Assembly (NCBI RefSeq): GCF_000418555.1
Contig: NZ_ATKM01000005.1
Span: 620,001 to 684,000, forward strand
DNA: 64,000 nt
DNA from: Pseudomonas sp. P818
GTDB taxonomy: Bacteria > Pseudomonadota > Gammaproteobacteria > Pseudomonadales > Pseudomonadaceae
Direction: 5' to 3'
This document shows positions 48,992 to 58,835 of the stretch, one piece after another. Below the pieces are notes generated by a model. That model saw only the letters and a list, made by a program, of their open reading frames with translations, did no database searches and was not told where the DNA came from. Both the position numbers and the translations under genes were made by a program. Within the stretch, counting starts at the first letter, position 1. Each line of letters opens with the position of its first letter.

Positions 48992-49450
48992 TTATCGCCA
49001 GCAGTCACTTACGCTATTGCTGCCACTTTTACCTTTTATGCCTTGGTCATTGAGGGTTAAATTGCCACATTTGGTATCTCGCGTTTGTGCCCCCTGAGGG
49101 GTGGCCGTCAGGGTATAACCTGCACTGCCTGAGCGCGCTGCGACTGTGAGGGTGTATTTGCCCGTGGCGGAACGAACGACTTTCGTAGTGGACTCCCCCT
49201 CGCCTGTCGTTTCCGTGCTTAGGCCTAACTTATCGATATCCCCTTGAGCGTTCACGTATCGATTAGTTTGAGCATAATAACGTTCTTGCCGGGCAGCCGC
49301 GTCGTTCAATAAGGCCATGCCCTCGGCCCGATTACCTCGCAATATATATTCCTGGTAGCTGGGGTAAGCAATTGCCGCAAGGATGCCGATTATCACGACG
49401 GTAATCATGACCTCTAACAAGGTAAAACCCGCTGCTGACTTAAAGCTCAT
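48992..49450 (-). CDS. pilE: Type IV minor pilin PilE
   Basis: A 152-residue prepilin with a short basic leader cut after AG, then [27 protein letters not shown] (glutamate at mature position 5). The C-terminal part has two cysteines (KCGNLT and SDCWR) that could form the disulfide loop usual in pilins. It is the last gene of the minor-pilin operon and its ATG overlaps the pilY1 stop by one base (TAATG). PilE links the priming complex of minor pilins to the PilA fibre. Confidence 0.9.
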   Translation of the reverse strand: MSFKSAAGFTLLEVMITVVIIGILAAIAYPSYQEYILRGNRAEGMALLNDAAARQERYYAQTNRYVNAQGDIDKLGLSTETTGEGESTTKVVRSATGKYTLTVAARSGSAGYTLTATPQGAQTRDTKCGNLTLNDQGIKGKSGSNSVSDCWR

Positions 49451-52400
49451 TAGTCATTCTCCGGAAGGATTTGCCAGCTTTGCCGTCCTGATACAGATGG
49501 CCCGTAGTTTACGTCAATCGAAGTACCATCAGTACTGAACAATGTGCTTCCACTGAGCGTAAAGCCGCCGGCCGGGCTCTTGAAGCCAGAAATGCTCTGC
49601 CCTTGATAATTATCGTTGGAGTTAACCATTCCATCGTTGTTGAAATCGAAGATCGCAAAGTTTGCTCGCCCCCCGGTGAAGGGGTTGATGCCATAGGTCC
49701 AGCCTGCGAGCCCGGCAGCGCAAGGATCGCTGGAGGGTGTAAGGGAACTGACGAACAGTACCTGCCCACGTGCGGCCATTTCATTAACGATACGCTCGCC
49801 GTCCACGGTATTACCGACTTTTAGATCCAGATACCAGCCGTACTTGCCTTGATCACCGCTTCGCCACGCAACACCCTCATCACTGAGAGTTCTCACCGCC
49901 CTTGAAATTGTCGTTTGGCCATTCTGGAAGGTGGCAGTTGTATTGCTGAACGTTTGCGCCTGTAGGTCAGCACGCGTGATCGTGGGCGCGTCGCCAGTAC
50001 TGGTGGCTTCGCCAGCAGTTTTCCTATCCCATATTCCGTAGAGCGATTGCACGATGGCGTTCTCCTCGGTGGACTTGTCAGCCTCGCGGAAGTAACGTCC
50101 TGTGCCAAACATCACTATATAGCCGTTCATGCTGGGGTGGCGTACCAGAGAGGGCGGAGCCGTAATCGGTTGCGCCTGCCCGCTGGCGTTGCGTGCGGTG
50201 TACAGCGGGTTACCGCCAAATGAGACCTTGAAGTTATCCGGGCTAATGTTTGTCGTATAGAGGAACGGATTACGCTGCTCACCGCTGCCACTTGTGGCGC
50301 GAGTATCAATCAAATCAAAGCGCCACAAATTGCCCTTCAGATCGCCTGCATAGACATAGTCTGCAAATCCATCGCTGTTGTTGTCCGCGACCCGAACAGT
50401 GGATAGACCGTTATTGGCATCAGCAGTAGCGGTCGGAATCTTCTTGATCAGGTTCCCAGTTTCGATATCAATCAGCATCAAGACTGCACGGCCGCTATCG
50501 CTGTCATAGCCATTTCCAGTTACGACAGCCCAATGGCCACTATGCAATTTGGCGACAGTGGGGGTTGGGAAGCTATATCCCAGATCACTGGGGGTGTTCG
50601 CTGGTGCGTCGGAAGGAATATCTTTTCCGACATTGAACTCCCATAGCAGGCTGATATTGCTTGGTTCGGTAATGTCAAGCGCGAATATCGCACGCCCGCC
50701 TGCGCGCAAAGTGCCAATCAGCACGGTACGCCATTGGTTGTTAATGTATACATCTCGTACTACTGGCGTGCCATCAACATAGAATTTATGTATTCCGCCT
50801 TCTTCGTTGAAGCGAGGGTCGGCCAGTCGATAGAGTTCGGGAATAACGGCGGTAGGTACGAAAGCAAATTGCTCATTACCGTTATCATCGAAAGCATGGA
50901 GCATGCCGTCATTGGCGCCAATGTAGATACGTCTGCTACGAGTACTTTGTGCTTGCGCAAAAGAAGCGTAGTTACCACTTGGCTCTATGCTGTCAGCGAG
51001 ATAAGCGAGATATTGGGCTCCTCCAACTACTATGGGGTTGGAATTGATTATGTCGCCAAGCAGTGAGTCTCGGCGGCGGAAGTTTGCATTCGCCGAACCT
51101 TTAATGAAGTCTAGGCGATTCTGGCCAAGGGTAGCGCTGGTACTGCTTAGGCCGTTCTGTCCTATTGTCGCCGGTGTGCCTGTAGTCAAGTCTGTCGCCA
51201 AGGCTGCTTGCAGATTCACTAAGTTCCCAGCGTTATTATAGGCTTGGCGATTGGCCAGGTTACTCCAAGTCAAATCCTGCAGGCCATTACCAGCCGTATT
51301 GGCCATGCGGATGGTGCGCCCGGCAGCTGTCAATTTTGAACTGGCGCTCCAAAGCTGGCTCCTGGTTCCTGTACTCCTATCAAGCTGCTCCTTGATTAAG
51401 TCGCCACTCCAAGTATTGATTTTGTAATCAGTGCGATAGATGTAGACTCCATCCGATGCCTCATTGCCAGCAACAGAGATGGCAGGGCTGGTTACAGAGT
51501 TATTGGATTGCTCCAAGTTGTTGAACGCTTTGGTCAATTGCTCTTTAAGTGTAAGAGCATTGGTTACCAGGAAGTAGTTATCAGGATCACCCTGAACGGT
51601 CCTGGGATCACGGTCTGGCATGCCATACTTGGCCGCGTACCAGAGCGGGCTTCTCAGCAATTCGGCATTGCTTGAATTGGGAGAGGCGGTAAAAGTGCGG
51701 GTGGCAGTGGGAGGTAAGCCGCCGCACTCCGAGTTGTTCAGGTTGGCCACACACCAGCCTGCTGACCTGCCAGGAGGCGTATTGAGGCGATAACGGGTCT
51801 GCGCTTCGCAACTCGCTCTATCTCCGTTGTTGGTGCCGCCAGTTCTTAAATCGCAGATCTCCAGATAAATGCCATCCGTAGCCGCCCCTGTGCCAGAGAT
51901 CACGTAGCCCATATGCTGCTGAATGCCGCCGGCAGCATACTCCGAGAATAGATCTACTTTGAGTTCGTTATTAGCATTGACTGAAAGGGTGTATAGAGCA
52001 ATGGCATCCATGTCATGGTCAGCGCCTTGCTCTACGTCCTCGTAATTGATGCGAAATTCCGCATAGGGGCGGCCGCCATTTACTGAAGTGTCGCGATCGC
52101 TACCATTAGGATCCGTATTCGCAATTTTTTGCACATAGAAATCTACAATCTGGTTGGTGGGCTGAAAGTTTCCAGTATTACTAATGCCACTTCCTCCCAC
52201 CGACTTGGCGAATGGAACCAGCGTGATACGGTTATTACCCACCGGGAAGTCGATCTGCGGCAGTGGAGAGGCAAGCGCTACTGCATAGGTCTGGAGCATG
52301 CGGCTACCACCTATTGCATTATTAGCTGCAAAACGTGCAACACCTGCAGAGTAGTAAGTACCTTGCTTGCTCGGTTCTTCCGGCGCGAGGCCTCGTACAG

Positions 52401-54540
52401 TCGCTAAATTGGTGATGGCCTTGGCGGTCGGGGCGTTATCGGAGACTCCATTGGATTCACCAATGAAGACATTCTTGCCGACCAGTCCTTCACTTACACC
52501 AATGGCATTGGTCTCAGTGGTTACGTTCAAGCCTTGGATCGAAGTCGGATCGTTCTGGTTAGAAAATGCTGTATTGCCCGCTTGCCAGGCTGTATTTCCA
52601 CCAGGAATTTTATGGTCATAAGACGGGTTGATATCGCTGATTACCGTCATTGCCGGGATGGAGCAGGCCGGGTAGTTGCCGCCTGATCTAGCATAGGGTG
52701 AAACCCAGGTGGGCTTGTTCAAACCGAGAGCCTCGTCAGCGCCACCCGAATAGTCATACTGAGGCGTTGGTGAGCTAGCACCGGCGAAGTAACGTAACGT
52801 TTCGTACATCATTTCGCCTACCGGGTTGCCCCACATATAGCAGGTGTTACTTTGAGACATTGTGCTTGTAGTGATCCAGCCACATCCATATACGTTGTTG
52901 CCATAGTCGAAATCATAGATGCGTAGCTTGTTGATCGTCGCGACTATGCCGTTGCGTTGGGGGGAGGGATTGTTTATCTGATTAGAGCAATAGCTGCTAT
53001 CGGATGAGCAGAATTGACCGGTGTAGGGGTCTACTTCACGAGTGAAGCTGCCCATGTTGGCTCGTAGCGTGCCGCCGCTCATGTTCTTCCCATAAGAACC
53101 CGTGAGCAGCCCGAAGTGCATTTTGTTGGTTTCGCCAAAATCATGGAGAATGCCGGTTGGCTTAACTGCGCCACTACCATAAACCTTGCAATTATCCTCA
53201 CGTAAGGACGCATTGCTCGGTGAGCAGGCTTCTACACGGACATTGTATTCAGTCATCGTGCTCGGGGCGTTGCCAGCGTTGCGCCAGTAGACATACCAGT
53301 TGTCATCACCTGTATTTTCCCTATGGCGAAGCCTAATGTTGTAAGTCTTGCCGGCGGTCAGTGTGACTGTCGCAGTTGTTCCTTCTCCACCGCGGCCCGC
53401 CCTGCCATTATTTCCATAGCGAGAGGCGGTGGCCAGCACCAAGGTTCCATCTAGTATGGAAAAGTCCACTGCATCATCGCCATCAACGGAAAATTGATAG
53501 GTGATCGTGTTCGTGGGGGTAAAGGTACCGGTAATTTGAGTGTGATAATAATCGTGTCTATTTGTTCGGCATCCACTGACGTCGAAGATATTATTGTTGG
53601 CTGCCAGGGGGGACTGAAGGTAACTAACGCTTTGGGTTCCACACAGCGTATAGGAACTGCTTGAGAACAGGTTGTTCATCTGCGTGATGTCGGCGGGGGT
53701 GGCCAATGCGCTTGAGTTTTTCCAGATTTTTATTTCTTTACTGGAAAAAGCATTGTTTGGTATCTGGTTCCATCCGCTATCTGACGGTCCACCTGATGTG
53801 CAGGAAACTTCGCTGCCCGTACTGCCTATGCAATTATCCATCGCCACCGGGCGCTCTTTGGATACCCAGTTCCATACGCGGAAGGATGTATTGGTAAGTA
53901 CGCGCAATTGCGGAATGCCCGTATCCTGCGTCTTGGACACTACGGCGAACATGTGATGATATCCGGAAGACGGCTGCGCCAGGGGCGTATAGTCAGTAAT
54001 ATTATACCCATCGCGCGTATTGTACTCTTTACCCCAGGCATGGGCGTCGCGAGGTATATAAGCCCCCTGAAGCAGCGTTCTGCTCTCAGTATCCATCACA
54101 CGGTAGCCACCGTAGAGCACCTTGCGCAGAGCATCCATGCGCGAAGTGGTCAGATAGTTGAGGTAATCACCACTCCACATGCCCGAGCAGCGTTTATTTG
54201 TTGCTAGAGCGCTGGGGACAAAGGTTCCGCTGGTATAGGTATAGCAAACATTGGAGTTGAAGTAGCCAAAGTAATCGATGCCGCCCTGGGCTGCTGTCAG
54301 GTGCCCTTTATAGCCGACGTCAATTACACCATCGCCATTAAGGTCGGAAGCATCGTTATATGCTTCATAATAGAGCTTATGATCCCGCCCCATGACCAGC
54401 ATGTTCAGGGGGGTGGTGGAGCGGCTCACGAATAATGGTGATTGTGCGGGGTTGTTCTCTCCGCCAGCAGCTAGAGCCTGATGTGCAGGAACTGCGGCTA
54501 GCGTAAGGAGCGTTATCTGAAGGAAAATGTGAGTGCGCAT
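49450..54540 (-). CDS. pilY1: Large PilY1/PilC-type pilus tip protein with PA14-like insert
   Basis: A 1,696-residue exported protein (signal peptide 1-24, cut after ALA), well above the approximately 1,160 residues of P. aeruginosa PilY1 as I recall it. The N-terminal half is of the other PilY1 type ([48 protein letters not shown]) with no obvious von Willebrand A metal site. About residues 330-435 resemble a PA14 fold ([34 protein letters not shown]). From about 1195 to 1560 lies the conserved beta-propeller ([19 protein letters not shown]); the calcium loop DNNSDGFAD is at 1386-1394. It ends [14 protein letters not shown] is far lower than the core genes (a 60-base sample at 51001 has 27 G/C). 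The gene carries the adhesin/tip role and probably promotes pilus assembly. Confidence 0.9.
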   Translation of the reverse strand: MRTHIFLQITLLTLAAVPAHQALAAGGENNPAQSPLFVSRSTTPLNMLVMGRDHKLYYEAYNDASDLNGDGVIDVGYKGHLTAAQGGIDYFGYFNSNVCYTYTSGTFVPSALATNKRCSGMWSGDYLNYLTTSRMDALRKVLYGGYRVMDTESRTLLQGAYIPRDAHAWGKEYNTRDGYNITDYTPLAQPSSGYHHMFAVVSKTQDTGIPQLRVLTNTSFRVWNWVSKERPVAMDNCIGSTGSEVSCTSGGPSDSGWNQIPNNAFSSKEIKIWKNSSALATPADITQMNNLFSSSSYTLCGTQSVSYLQSPLAANNNIFDVSGCRTNRHDYYHTQITGTFTPTNTITYQFSVDGDDAVDFSILDGTLVLATASRYGNNGRAGRGGEGTTATVTLTAGKTYNIRLRHRENTGDDNWYVYWRNAGNAPSTMTEYNVRVEACSPSNASLREDNCKVYGSGAVKPTGILHDFGETNKMHFGLLTGSYGKNMSGGTLRANMGSFTREVDPYTGQFCSSDSSYCSNQINNPSPQRNGIVATINKLRIYDFDYGNNVYGCGWITTSTMSQSNTCYMWGNPVGEMMYETLRYFAGASSPTPQYDYSGGADEALGLNKPTWVSPYARSGGNYPACSIPAMTVISDINPSYDHKIPGGNTAWQAGNTAFSNQNDPTSIQGLNVTTETNAIGVSEGLVGKNVFIGESNGVSDNAPTAKAITNLATVRGLAPEEPSKQGTYYSAGVARFAANNAIGGSRMLQTYAVALASPLPQIDFPVGNNRITLVPFAKSVGGSGISNTGNFQPTNQIVDFYVQKIANTDPNGSDRDTSVNGGRPYAEFRINYEDVEQGADHDMDAIALYTLSVNANNELKVDLFSEYAAGGIQQHMGYVISGTGAATDGIYLEICDLRTGGTNNGDRASCEAQTRYRLNTPPGRSAGWCVANLNNSECGGLPPTATRTFTASPNSSNAELLRSPLWYAAKYGMPDRDPRTVQGDPDNYFLVTNALTLKEQLTKAFNNLEQSNNSVTSPAISVAGNEASDGVYIYRTDYKINTWSGDLIKEQLDRSTGTRSQLWSASSKLTAAGRTIRMANTAGNGLQDLTWSNLANRQAYNNAGNLVNLQAALATDLTTGTPATIGQNGLSSTSATLGQNRLDFIKGSANANFRRRDSLLGDIINSNPIVVGGAQYLAYLADSIEPSGNYASFAQAQSTRSRRIYIGANDGMLHAFDDNGNEQFAFVPTAVIPELYRLADPRFNEEGGIHKFYVDGTPVVRDVYINNQWRTVLIGTLRAGGRAIFALDITEPSNISLLWEFNVGKDIPSDAPANTPSDLGYSFPTPTVAKLHSGHWAVVTGNGYDSDSGRAVLMLIDIETGNLIKKIPTATADANNGLSTVRVADNNSDGFADYVYAGDLKGNLWRFDLIDTRATSGSGEQRNPFLYTTNISPDNFKVSFGGNPLYTARNASGQAQPITAPPSLVRHPSMNGYIVMFGTGRYFREADKSTEENAIVQSLYGIWDRKTAGEATSTGDAPTITRADLQAQTFSNTTATFQNGQTTISRAVRTLSDEGVAWRSGDQGKYGWYLDLKVGNTVDGERIVNEMAARGQVLFVSSLTPSSDPCAAGLAGWTYGINPFTGGRANFAIFDFNNDGMVNSNDNYQGQSISGFKSPAGGFTLSGSTLFSTDGTSIDVNYGPSVSGRQSWQILPEND

Positions 54541-54554
54541 GTTGATTTGTCCCT

Positions 54555-55070
54555 TCAGTTGAATACTTTGGCTGTAGTTGAGCGAAGATTGGCTTTGTGC
54601 CCGGTTGTAGAGTTTCTGGCTTCCGCGTTTATCTCGTAGCGGAAGGTGCCTATACCGAGCATCATGTTTCCATATTCAGGGTTTTCTGCTTGTCCCTGTG
54701 CAGCACCGGAGGGCGCTGCCACGGCGTACCATCTTATGGTTTCGTCGCTTTCCCCAGTGACAGGTGAATAGCCTAAGGCTGTCTCGAAGTCTTGCAGATA
54801 CGCTGGATCGGTACTAAGGAAGCAATAGTTACCGCTGCAATCGTTTTGTTCCACAGGCTTGTTAGGCGCAGTGAGTCGTTTCTCGCCCTCGCGAAGAGCA
54901 GCTTCTGCGTAGTTGACCAGTTTCTGTTGTTCGGAAAGGTTGCCAGTGATCCGCCCCTCTAGCGTGGTTTCTCTAGCGCCAGAAAGAGCAAGAAGGGTAA
55001 TGACAAGCAACATGATCAGCGCGATGAAAAGTGCTGCGCCACGTTGTTTAATGGGTAGGCTTCTGCTCAT
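54555..55070 (-). CDS. pilX: Type IV minor pilin PilX
   Basis: A 171-residue prepilin with leader cut after RG, then AALFIALIMLLVITLLALSGARETTLEGR. Mature position 5 is isoleucine, not glutamate, a feature of the GspK-like initiators of type II secretion. The globular part includes two cysteines (NDCSGNYC). Its ATG overlaps the pilW stop (ATGA), and the pilY1 ATG follows 14 bases after its stop. Confidence 0.87.
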   Translation of the reverse strand: MSRSLPIKQRGAALFIALIMLLVITLLALSGARETTLEGRITGNLSEQQKLVNYAEAALREGEKRLTAPNKPVEQNDCSGNYCFLSTDPAYLQDFETALGYSPVTGESDETIRWYAVAAPSGAAQGQAENPEYGNMMLGIGTFRYEINAEARNSTTGHKANLRSTTAKVFN

Positions 55071-55936
55071 GGCATCAGGTTCCTCAACATCACATTACTC
55101 TGTGAGACTTGGTAGATTTGTCCTTTATCGTCCGCTTTGATCGCTGCTACCAACGAGTCGCTATCTTGTAATCCTGCTAGTGTTTGCCAGTTTCTTAGTG
55201 CGTCAGATACATCGACCGATTCTCGCAGGCGAATACCGGAGCTGCGAAGTAGGGCGGTGTAGCGCACTGCAAGGATCGGAAGCGTCGTATCGGCTGTAGT
55301 GTATTCACTGATATTACGTGGGTCGGCGGCTGTGCCCACCCCGAACTCATAGCGCAGATCAACAAGGCCGGACACGAGTTCGCCTGTTTGTAACCTACGT
55401 TCACTAAGCACTGTGCCTGAAAGATCAGTATGTACTCGGGTGCATCGAAGTGTTCCAGCCTCGCTGTCTGGGTCTTTTTGAAAATAAAGACGCTCGATTA
55501 CGATCTCAGAAGAACTGGTATACGGTCCTGAGGCCAGGGTCGCGGCGGTTGCTGGCAAATCCCCGAGGCAATTGCGCTCAAGGTGATCGCGTGGCTGGTA
55601 GCGGATACAGAGCGAATTCGAGGCTGTCCTCTTCACTGTCTCTCCAGCAGAGAAAGCACCGCAACCTAGGCCAGATATGCTCGCTGCAGCCGGGAACGCT
55701 GCGCTTAGCTGCTCATCGGGGCGGCGACGGTATCCCGCTTTGGTCAGCTCTTGTTGCAGCATGAGGAGAGCATAACGACTCGCCTCCAAGTTTTCGGTCT
55801 GGTTCTGCTGGAAGGAATAACTTCGCTTGTTGTCAATGTAAATCTGAGTGACCCCCAAAATGAGGAAGCTGCTGATGGCTAGTGCCACCATAAGTTCGAC
55901 TAGCGATAGGCCCGTCTGAAAACGTCGATAGATCAT
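55067..55936 (-). CDS. pilW: Type IV minor pilin PilW
   Basis: A 289-residue prepilin, the largest of the minor pilins, of the GspJ-like group. Cut after TG, then LSLVELMVALAISSFLILGVTQIYIDN with glutamate at mature position 5. The body has the PilW pattern ASRYALLMLQQELTKAGYRRR. It follows the pilV stop by nine bases and overlaps pilX by four. Confidence 0.88.
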   Translation of the reverse strand: MIYRRFQTGLSLVELMVALAISSFLILGVTQIYIDNKRSYSFQQNQTENLEASRYALLMLQQELTKAGYRRRPDEQLSAAFPAAASISGLGCGAFSAGETVKRTASNSLCIRYQPRDHLERNCLGDLPATAATLASGPYTSSSEIVIERLYFQKDPDSEAGTLRCTRVHTDLSGTVLSERRLQTGELVSGLVDLRYEFGVGTAADPRNISEYTTADTTLPILAVRYTALLRSSGIRLRESVDVSDALRNWQTLAGLQDSDSLVAAIKADDKGQIYQVSQSNVMLRNLMP

Positions 55937-55945
55937 CTTGGCACC

Positions 55946-56476
55946 TTAAATCTGGGTCCGCAGGCGATAGTGGCAAATGTTCGAGGCCGTGCCATTCGAA
56001 TTGATGCACTCACCTGCCTTTGCTCGCCAGGCGATCTGGATCTCGACAGTTGTACCTGTTCCTGTGCAGGTATTGGCTGTATTTGTGCGGCAAATATGGA
56101 AATCGCTCTTGAGAAGACTGTCTCCATTCGCGGTATCTGCTGCGACGGGTAGCATTTGCTGAACCTTGTCCGCCCAGCATGCAAGCTGGGCGGCTGCATT
56201 GCTCGGTAGTGGCGTACAGTCATTAGGTTTGTCCGGGAAATTTGCTCCTGCCGCTTTATAAAAGCCCGAGGAGTTCGGTAGGCCGGTTGGCATGGCGCGC
56301 ATCATTTCGGCAAGGTCGTTGGCCAGGATTATCGCCACGTTACGTTGAGCGGAGTCCTGAGTGTATTGAATGGTTCTAGTCTGTAGAGCGACCATCCCAA
56401 GCACTCCGACGCTGATCAGTACCAGCGTGACCAGGACCTCGATCATGCTGAAGCCGTTTTCAGCCCTGACTTTCAT
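55946..56476 (-). CDS. pilV: Type IV minor pilin PilV
   Basis: A 176-residue prepilin, GspI-like. Cut after NG, then FSMIEVLVTLVLISVGVLGMVALQTRT with glutamate at mature position 5, followed by ANDLAEMMRAMP, the typical PilV body. Two in-frame ATGs six bases apart exist; the second (56476) was chosen since AAGGAG directly abuts the first and stands at six bases from the second. It overlaps the fimU end. Confidence 0.88.
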   Translation of the reverse strand: MKVRAENGFSMIEVLVTLVLISVGVLGMVALQTRTIQYTQDSAQRNVAIILANDLAEMMRAMPTGLPNSSGFYKAAGANFPDKPNDCTPLPSNAAAQLACWADKVQQMLPVAADTANGDSLLKSDFHICRTNTANTCTGTGTTVEIQIAWRAKAGECINSNGTASNICHYRLRTQI

Positions 56477-57020
56477 CGTCATCTCCTTGCGGCGATTGAT
56501 AGGTACAAGTTGTCATCTGGTCGTTATTGCCAGGCCCATTCTTGCCTCTCGGCCATGTTCTAATGCTTCCACTCAGCTTGATGTCTATGGTGTAGCCGTT
56601 CTCAGCCTGTTCATCGTGACAGGTCATTAGTACTGCTTCAGTTCCTGTGCCGTTGTAGCGGAAGGTCAATTCTTCAGCGCTGGAGCTTATGCTCGCTCCG
56701 TTGGGGAGACTCAGGGAGCGCAGCGTATCGGACGAATCCAAGCACTCAGTCTTCACGGTCCACTGTCCCTCCTCCTTGCAAACTCTGACCAAGATCCTGC
56801 GCTCCACAGCAGTGCTACGTGCGAACTGCAGAAGCGAGAGCATTTCGTTGTTCAATGACTGAGTGCGGTTGTCAGCAATGAATTTGGTGAAGCTTGGCAC
56901 CGCAATCATCGAAAAGATGCCGAGCAGCGTGATGACTATCATGAGCTCGATCAGAGTGAAGCCGGCCTCCCGTTGCTTGCCGCAAGGTCGGACTATGGGA
57001 CGGTGAGAGATGGTAGGCAT
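56460..57020 (-). CDS. fimU: Type IV minor pilin FimU (GspH-like)
   Basis: A 186-residue prepilin with an unusually long basic leader (about 20 residues from ATG 57020) cut after AG, then FTLIELMIVITLLGIFSMIAVPSFTKF. The GspH/FimT domain holds NEMLSLLQFARSTAVERR and ends LSGSIRTWPRG. It contains cysteines in VRVCKEEG, TECLDSS and MTCHDEQ. It is the GspH-like member of the priming complex. An 81-base gap separates it from fimT upstream. Confidence 0.87.
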   Translation of the reverse strand: MPTISHRPIVRPCGKQREAGFTLIELMIVITLLGIFSMIAVPSFTKFIADNRTQSLNNEMLSLLQFARSTAVERRILVRVCKEEGQWTVKTECLDSSDTLRSLSLPNGASISSSAEELTFRYNGTGTEAVLMTCHDEQAENGYTIDIKLSGSIRTWPRGKNGPGNNDQMTTCTYQSPQGDDDESQG

Positions 57021-57101
57021 GGGCGTTCGTTCTGGATGGGAAGAGGCATATGAATGCTGCCTGCTCCGCCCGCCCATGTCTTTTGGGGGGAGATGATCGG
57101 C

Positions 57102-57617
57102 TCAACTTCCGGTATGACCGGTTGCGCAACAATTCACGCTGCGGTCGACATCTGCCATTTTGATGCGGCCTTGGCGATTTATCACGATTTGCCAGATAGG
57201 CTCTTGCTTCCGGCAGAACGAGAAGCGTCCGTTGCTAGCGCTGCTCATGCCGTTGTCACGAAACAGTACCTGATTTCCCCCGAAGCCTCGCCAGCATAGA
57301 TCGGGCTGCGTTCCGGGGCTGAATTGTCTGAGTACATACTGATCGTGGGACCTCAGTACAAGCCAGCTGTGGTGCCAATCGCCCGTACAGGTTTTTCCAT
57401 CTGCTGAGCCACAGATGATATGAGCGCGCCTGGTGCCTATGGCCTGTTCCCGGGCGAAATGCAGGTGAGAGAGCAATTCGTTTCGTACGGATTGTTCTCG
57501 ATTGCTTTCCATGAAATGACGATAGGAGGGAGAGACGATACTCATCAGGATCGCTATCACTGCCAGAGCAGTGAGTAGTTCAGGCAAGGTAAGAGCTTTC
57601 TGCTTATTCCGATTCAT
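57102..57617 (-). CDS. fimT: Type IV pilus FimT (GspH-like)
   Basis: A 171-residue prepilin-like protein. The leader runs MNRNKQKA before LTLPELLTALAVIAILMSIVSPSYRHFM, so the residue before the cut would be alanine rather than glycine; glutamate at mature 5 is kept. The body holds LLSHLHFAREQAIG, the GspH/FimT pattern, and several cysteines (CGSADGKTC, DLCWRGF, FCRK, NCCATG). FimT of P. aeruginosa is related to DNA uptake rather than twitching. First gene of the operon, behind a strong promoter. Confidence 0.87.
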   Translation of the reverse strand: MNRNKQKALTLPELLTALAVIAILMSIVSPSYRHFMESNREQSVRNELLSHLHFAREQAIGTRRAHIICGSADGKTCTGDWHHSWLVLRSHDQYVLRQFSPGTQPDLCWRGFGGNQVLFRDNGMSSASNGRFSFCRKQEPIWQIVINRQGRIKMADVDRSVNCCATGHTGS

Positions 57618-57668
57618 AAAGAAGCATCCTCTGCGGGTATGATCACGGCCTTCCTGGCCGCCTATTTC

Positions 57669-57696
57669 TATTTAGACCTTCGGGGCGAGCTGTCAA
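57669..57696 (-). promoter_or_regulatory. Strong sigma70 promoter for the minor-pilin operon
   Basis: On the minus strand TTGACA (57696-57691), a 16-base spacer, and TAAATA (57674-57669). The start would fall near 57662, some 45 bases before the fimT ATG. In P. aeruginosa, AlgR/FimS and Vfr control this operon; I could not identify their sites here. Confidence 0.65.
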
Positions 57697-57719
57697 GATT
57701 CTTTAATTCGAGGTGATAG

Positions 57720-58820
57720 GTGAAAGCTGATGTCGCAGTACTCGGGGGAGGTGCTATTGGTTTGCTGTCCACCCTGTTGCTAGCAAAAGGCGGCGTATCC
57801 GTGACTCTGGTAGAGGCGGGAGAGTTGGGCCGCGAATCCTCCTGGGCCGGTGGCGGTATCGTTTCGCCGCTCTACCCCTGGCGTTACAGCGCGGCGGTGA
57901 CGGCGTTGGCGCATTGGTCGCAGGATTTCTACCCCGGTTTTGCGCAGCAGTTGCTGGAAGGCACTGGTGTCGATCCAGAAGTGCATGTCACCGGGTTGTA
58001 TTGGCTGGATCTCGATGACGAGGCCGAGGCGCTGGCTTGGGCGGCGCGTGAGAGGCGTCCGCTTTTTTCAGTGGATATTGCCGAGGCTTATCGGGACGTG
58101 CCTGTATTGGGCGCTGGGTTCGGACGCGCCATTCATATGCCGGGTGTGGCCAATGTGCGTAACCCCAGGTTGGTCAAGGCGCTGCGGGCGGCTTTGGCGG
58201 CCATGCCAAATGTGGAGTTGCGTGAGCATTGTCCGGTCACCGGGTTTGTTCAGGACGGCGGGCGGATTCGAGGAGTGACTTCGGTCGGCGGCGAGATTCG
58301 CGCTGATCGTGTGGTGCTTGCGGCTGGTGCCTGGAGCGGCGAGCTGCTCAGAACGCTTGGGCTGGAGTTGCCGGTCGAGCCGGTGAAAGGGCAGATGATT
58401 CTCTACAAGTGCGCCGAGGATTTTCTGCCGAGCATGGTGCTGGCCAAAGGGCGTTACGCGATCCCGCGGCGCGACGGGCACATCCTGGTTGGCAGCACGC
58501 TGGAATACACCGGCTTCGACAAGACGCCGACCGACAGCGCGCTGGCCAGCCTCAAGGCTTCGGCAGAGGAGTTGCTGCCTGCGCTCAAGGACGCCGAAGT
58601 GGTGGGGCATTGGGCCGGCCTGCGGCCCGGCTCGCCGGAAGGCATTCCCTTTATCGGCGAGCTGCCTTCGTATCCCGGGCTGTGGCTCAATTGCGGGCAT
58701 TTCCGCAATGGCCTGGTGTTGGCGCCGGCCTCCTGCCAGCTGTTGGCCGACCTGATGCTCGGGCGCGAGCCGATCATCGATCCGGCGCCTTATGCCCCGG
58801 CAGGGCGGCTGGGGTGTTGA
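57720..58820 (+). CDS. thiO: Glycine oxidase ThiO / FAD-dependent D-amino acid oxidase
   Basis: A 366-residue FAD oxidoreductase of the DAO family. The N-terminal dinucleotide loop is VAVLGGGAIGLLSTLLLAKGG, followed by ESSWAGGGIVSPLYPW; RADRVVLAAGAWSGELL and the C-terminal GLRPGSPEGIPFIGEL and LNCGHFRNGLVLAP are family stretches. ThiO oxidises glycine to the imine used for the thiazole ring of thiamine. GTG start at 57720 with GAGGTGAT upstream. Divergent from fimT and convergent with pilR (15 bases). Matches PA4548 by place. The first third has rather lower GC than the rest. Confidence 0.92.
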   Translation: MKADVAVLGGGAIGLLSTLLLAKGGVSVTLVEAGELGRESSWAGGGIVSPLYPWRYSAAVTALAHWSQDFYPGFAQQLLEGTGVDPEVHVTGLYWLDLDDEAEALAWAARERRPLFSVDIAEAYRDVPVLGAGFGRAIHMPGVANVRNPRLVKALRAALAAMPNVELREHCPVTGFVQDGGRIRGVTSVGGEIRADRVVLAAGAWSGELLRTLGLELPVEPVKGQMILYKCAEDFLPSMVLAKGRYAIPRRDGHILVGSTLEYTGFDKTPTDSALASLKASAEELLPALKDAEVVGHWAGLRPGSPEGIPFIGELPSYPGLWLNCGHFRNGLVLAPASCQLLADLMLGREPIIDPAPYAPAGRLGC

Positions 58821-58835
58821 TCCGAAGGCTGGGCG

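Noticed and set aside
49450..54540. PilY1 as two genes or a frameshifted gene because of its size.
   Set aside because: The frame is continuous over 5,091 bases with one signal peptide and one C-terminal propeller; no internal stop.
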